This document shows positions 14,417 to 14,576 of a stretch of DNA of 14,576 nucleotides, piece by piece. The number at the start of each line of letters is the position of its first letter. Positions within the stretch are counted from its first letter, which is position 1. The translations under genes and the position numbers were made by a program. This DNA comes from Olsenella_K sp051878835 (GTDB lineage Bacteria > Actinomycetota > Coriobacteriia > Coriobacteriales > Atopobiaceae): contig JBJEKW010000028.1 of NCBI GenBank assembly GCA_051878835.1, forward strand, positions 1 to 14,576, given 5' to 3'. The notes below the pieces were generated by a model. The model did not search any database and was not told where the DNA came from. It saw nothing but the letters and a program-made list of their open reading frames with translations.

Positions 14417-14576
14417 AGAGGATGACGTGAACGCAGGCCCAGCCGTCGGCAACAAATGGTCCGTCAGGGCCAGAAGCACCGCCTTGCCGGGCCATTCCGC
14501 CAGACGCGTAAGCAAAGTGTGCGAAGTGAGCGAAGACGCCTCGCCGCGGGGAGGCACCACGCCCGCGGGGAGGCAC
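14417..14576. other. gene-free end of window with start of a tandem repeat
   Basis: After the last array element there is no convincing gene. The final bases hold CCGCGGGGAGGCAC at 14544-14557 and again at 14563-14576, a 19-bp tandem unit cut by the window edge. Confidence 0.5.

Noticed and set aside
1..14576. tRNA, rRNA or insertion sequence
   Set aside because: No cloverleaf, rRNA stretch, transposase frame or target-site duplication was recognised anywhere in the window.

Overview
The window is GC-rich DNA with an actinobacterial look. The domain set is a DUF3516-type helicase, a selenium-accessory YqeC protein, an amino-acid ABC transporter linked to a cytidylate-kinase-like gene, and an HdeD-like membrane protein. 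Together with C/G-ending codons and good AAGGAGG-type ribosome sites, this suggests an anaerobic host-associated actinobacterium, most likely of the Coriobacteriia (for example Atopobiaceae/Olsenella-like). That placement is an inference from gene content and style, not from a marker gene.

Layout, left to right. 1-280: tandem repeats, then a 60-residue membrane peptide gene (281-463). 464-1339: no gene; palindrome array A. 1340-5283: a two-gene unit, the helicase and, overlapping it by 4 bases, a YqeC-family gene. 5284-6061: no gene; palindrome array B, then an AT-rich leader. 6062-7267: an AbiEi-like/DUF559-like gene. 7268-8650: no gene; a 43-bp duplication, palindrome array C and a 33-bp minisatellite. 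8651-12659: a five-gene operon (ATPase, substrate-binding lipoprotein, two permeases, kinase-like protein) closed by a strong hairpin terminator. 12850-13395, minus strand: an HdeD-like six-helix membrane protein. 13396-14576: no gene; direct repeats, then palindrome array D.

The ABC genes form one polar amino-acid importer of the glutamine/glutamate class. The Cytidylate_kin2-like gene is cotranscribed with it, so a regulatory or metabolic link is likely but unknown. The helicase and YqeC share a transcript, with no obvious functional link. Several proteins carry low-complexity Ala/Pro/Ser/Gln inserts made from short tandem DNA repeats.

The most striking content is non-coding. Four intergenic arrays hold at least 24 copies of a palindromic element built from the half-site GAWGTGTTCGA. 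The element occurs in an 18-bp form (half-sites overlapping) and a 28-bp form (half-sites 11-N6-11), which differ by exactly 10 bp. The unique spacers between elements are 54-56 or 44-45 bp. Start-to-start distances within the clear part of each array are therefore about 62, 73 or 83 bp, that is 6, 7 or 8 turns of B-DNA. Every array lies upstream of a transcription unit, and none lies in the one convergent gap. I know of no described system with this design. It looks like a helically phased protein-binding array, although recombination or structural roles remain open.
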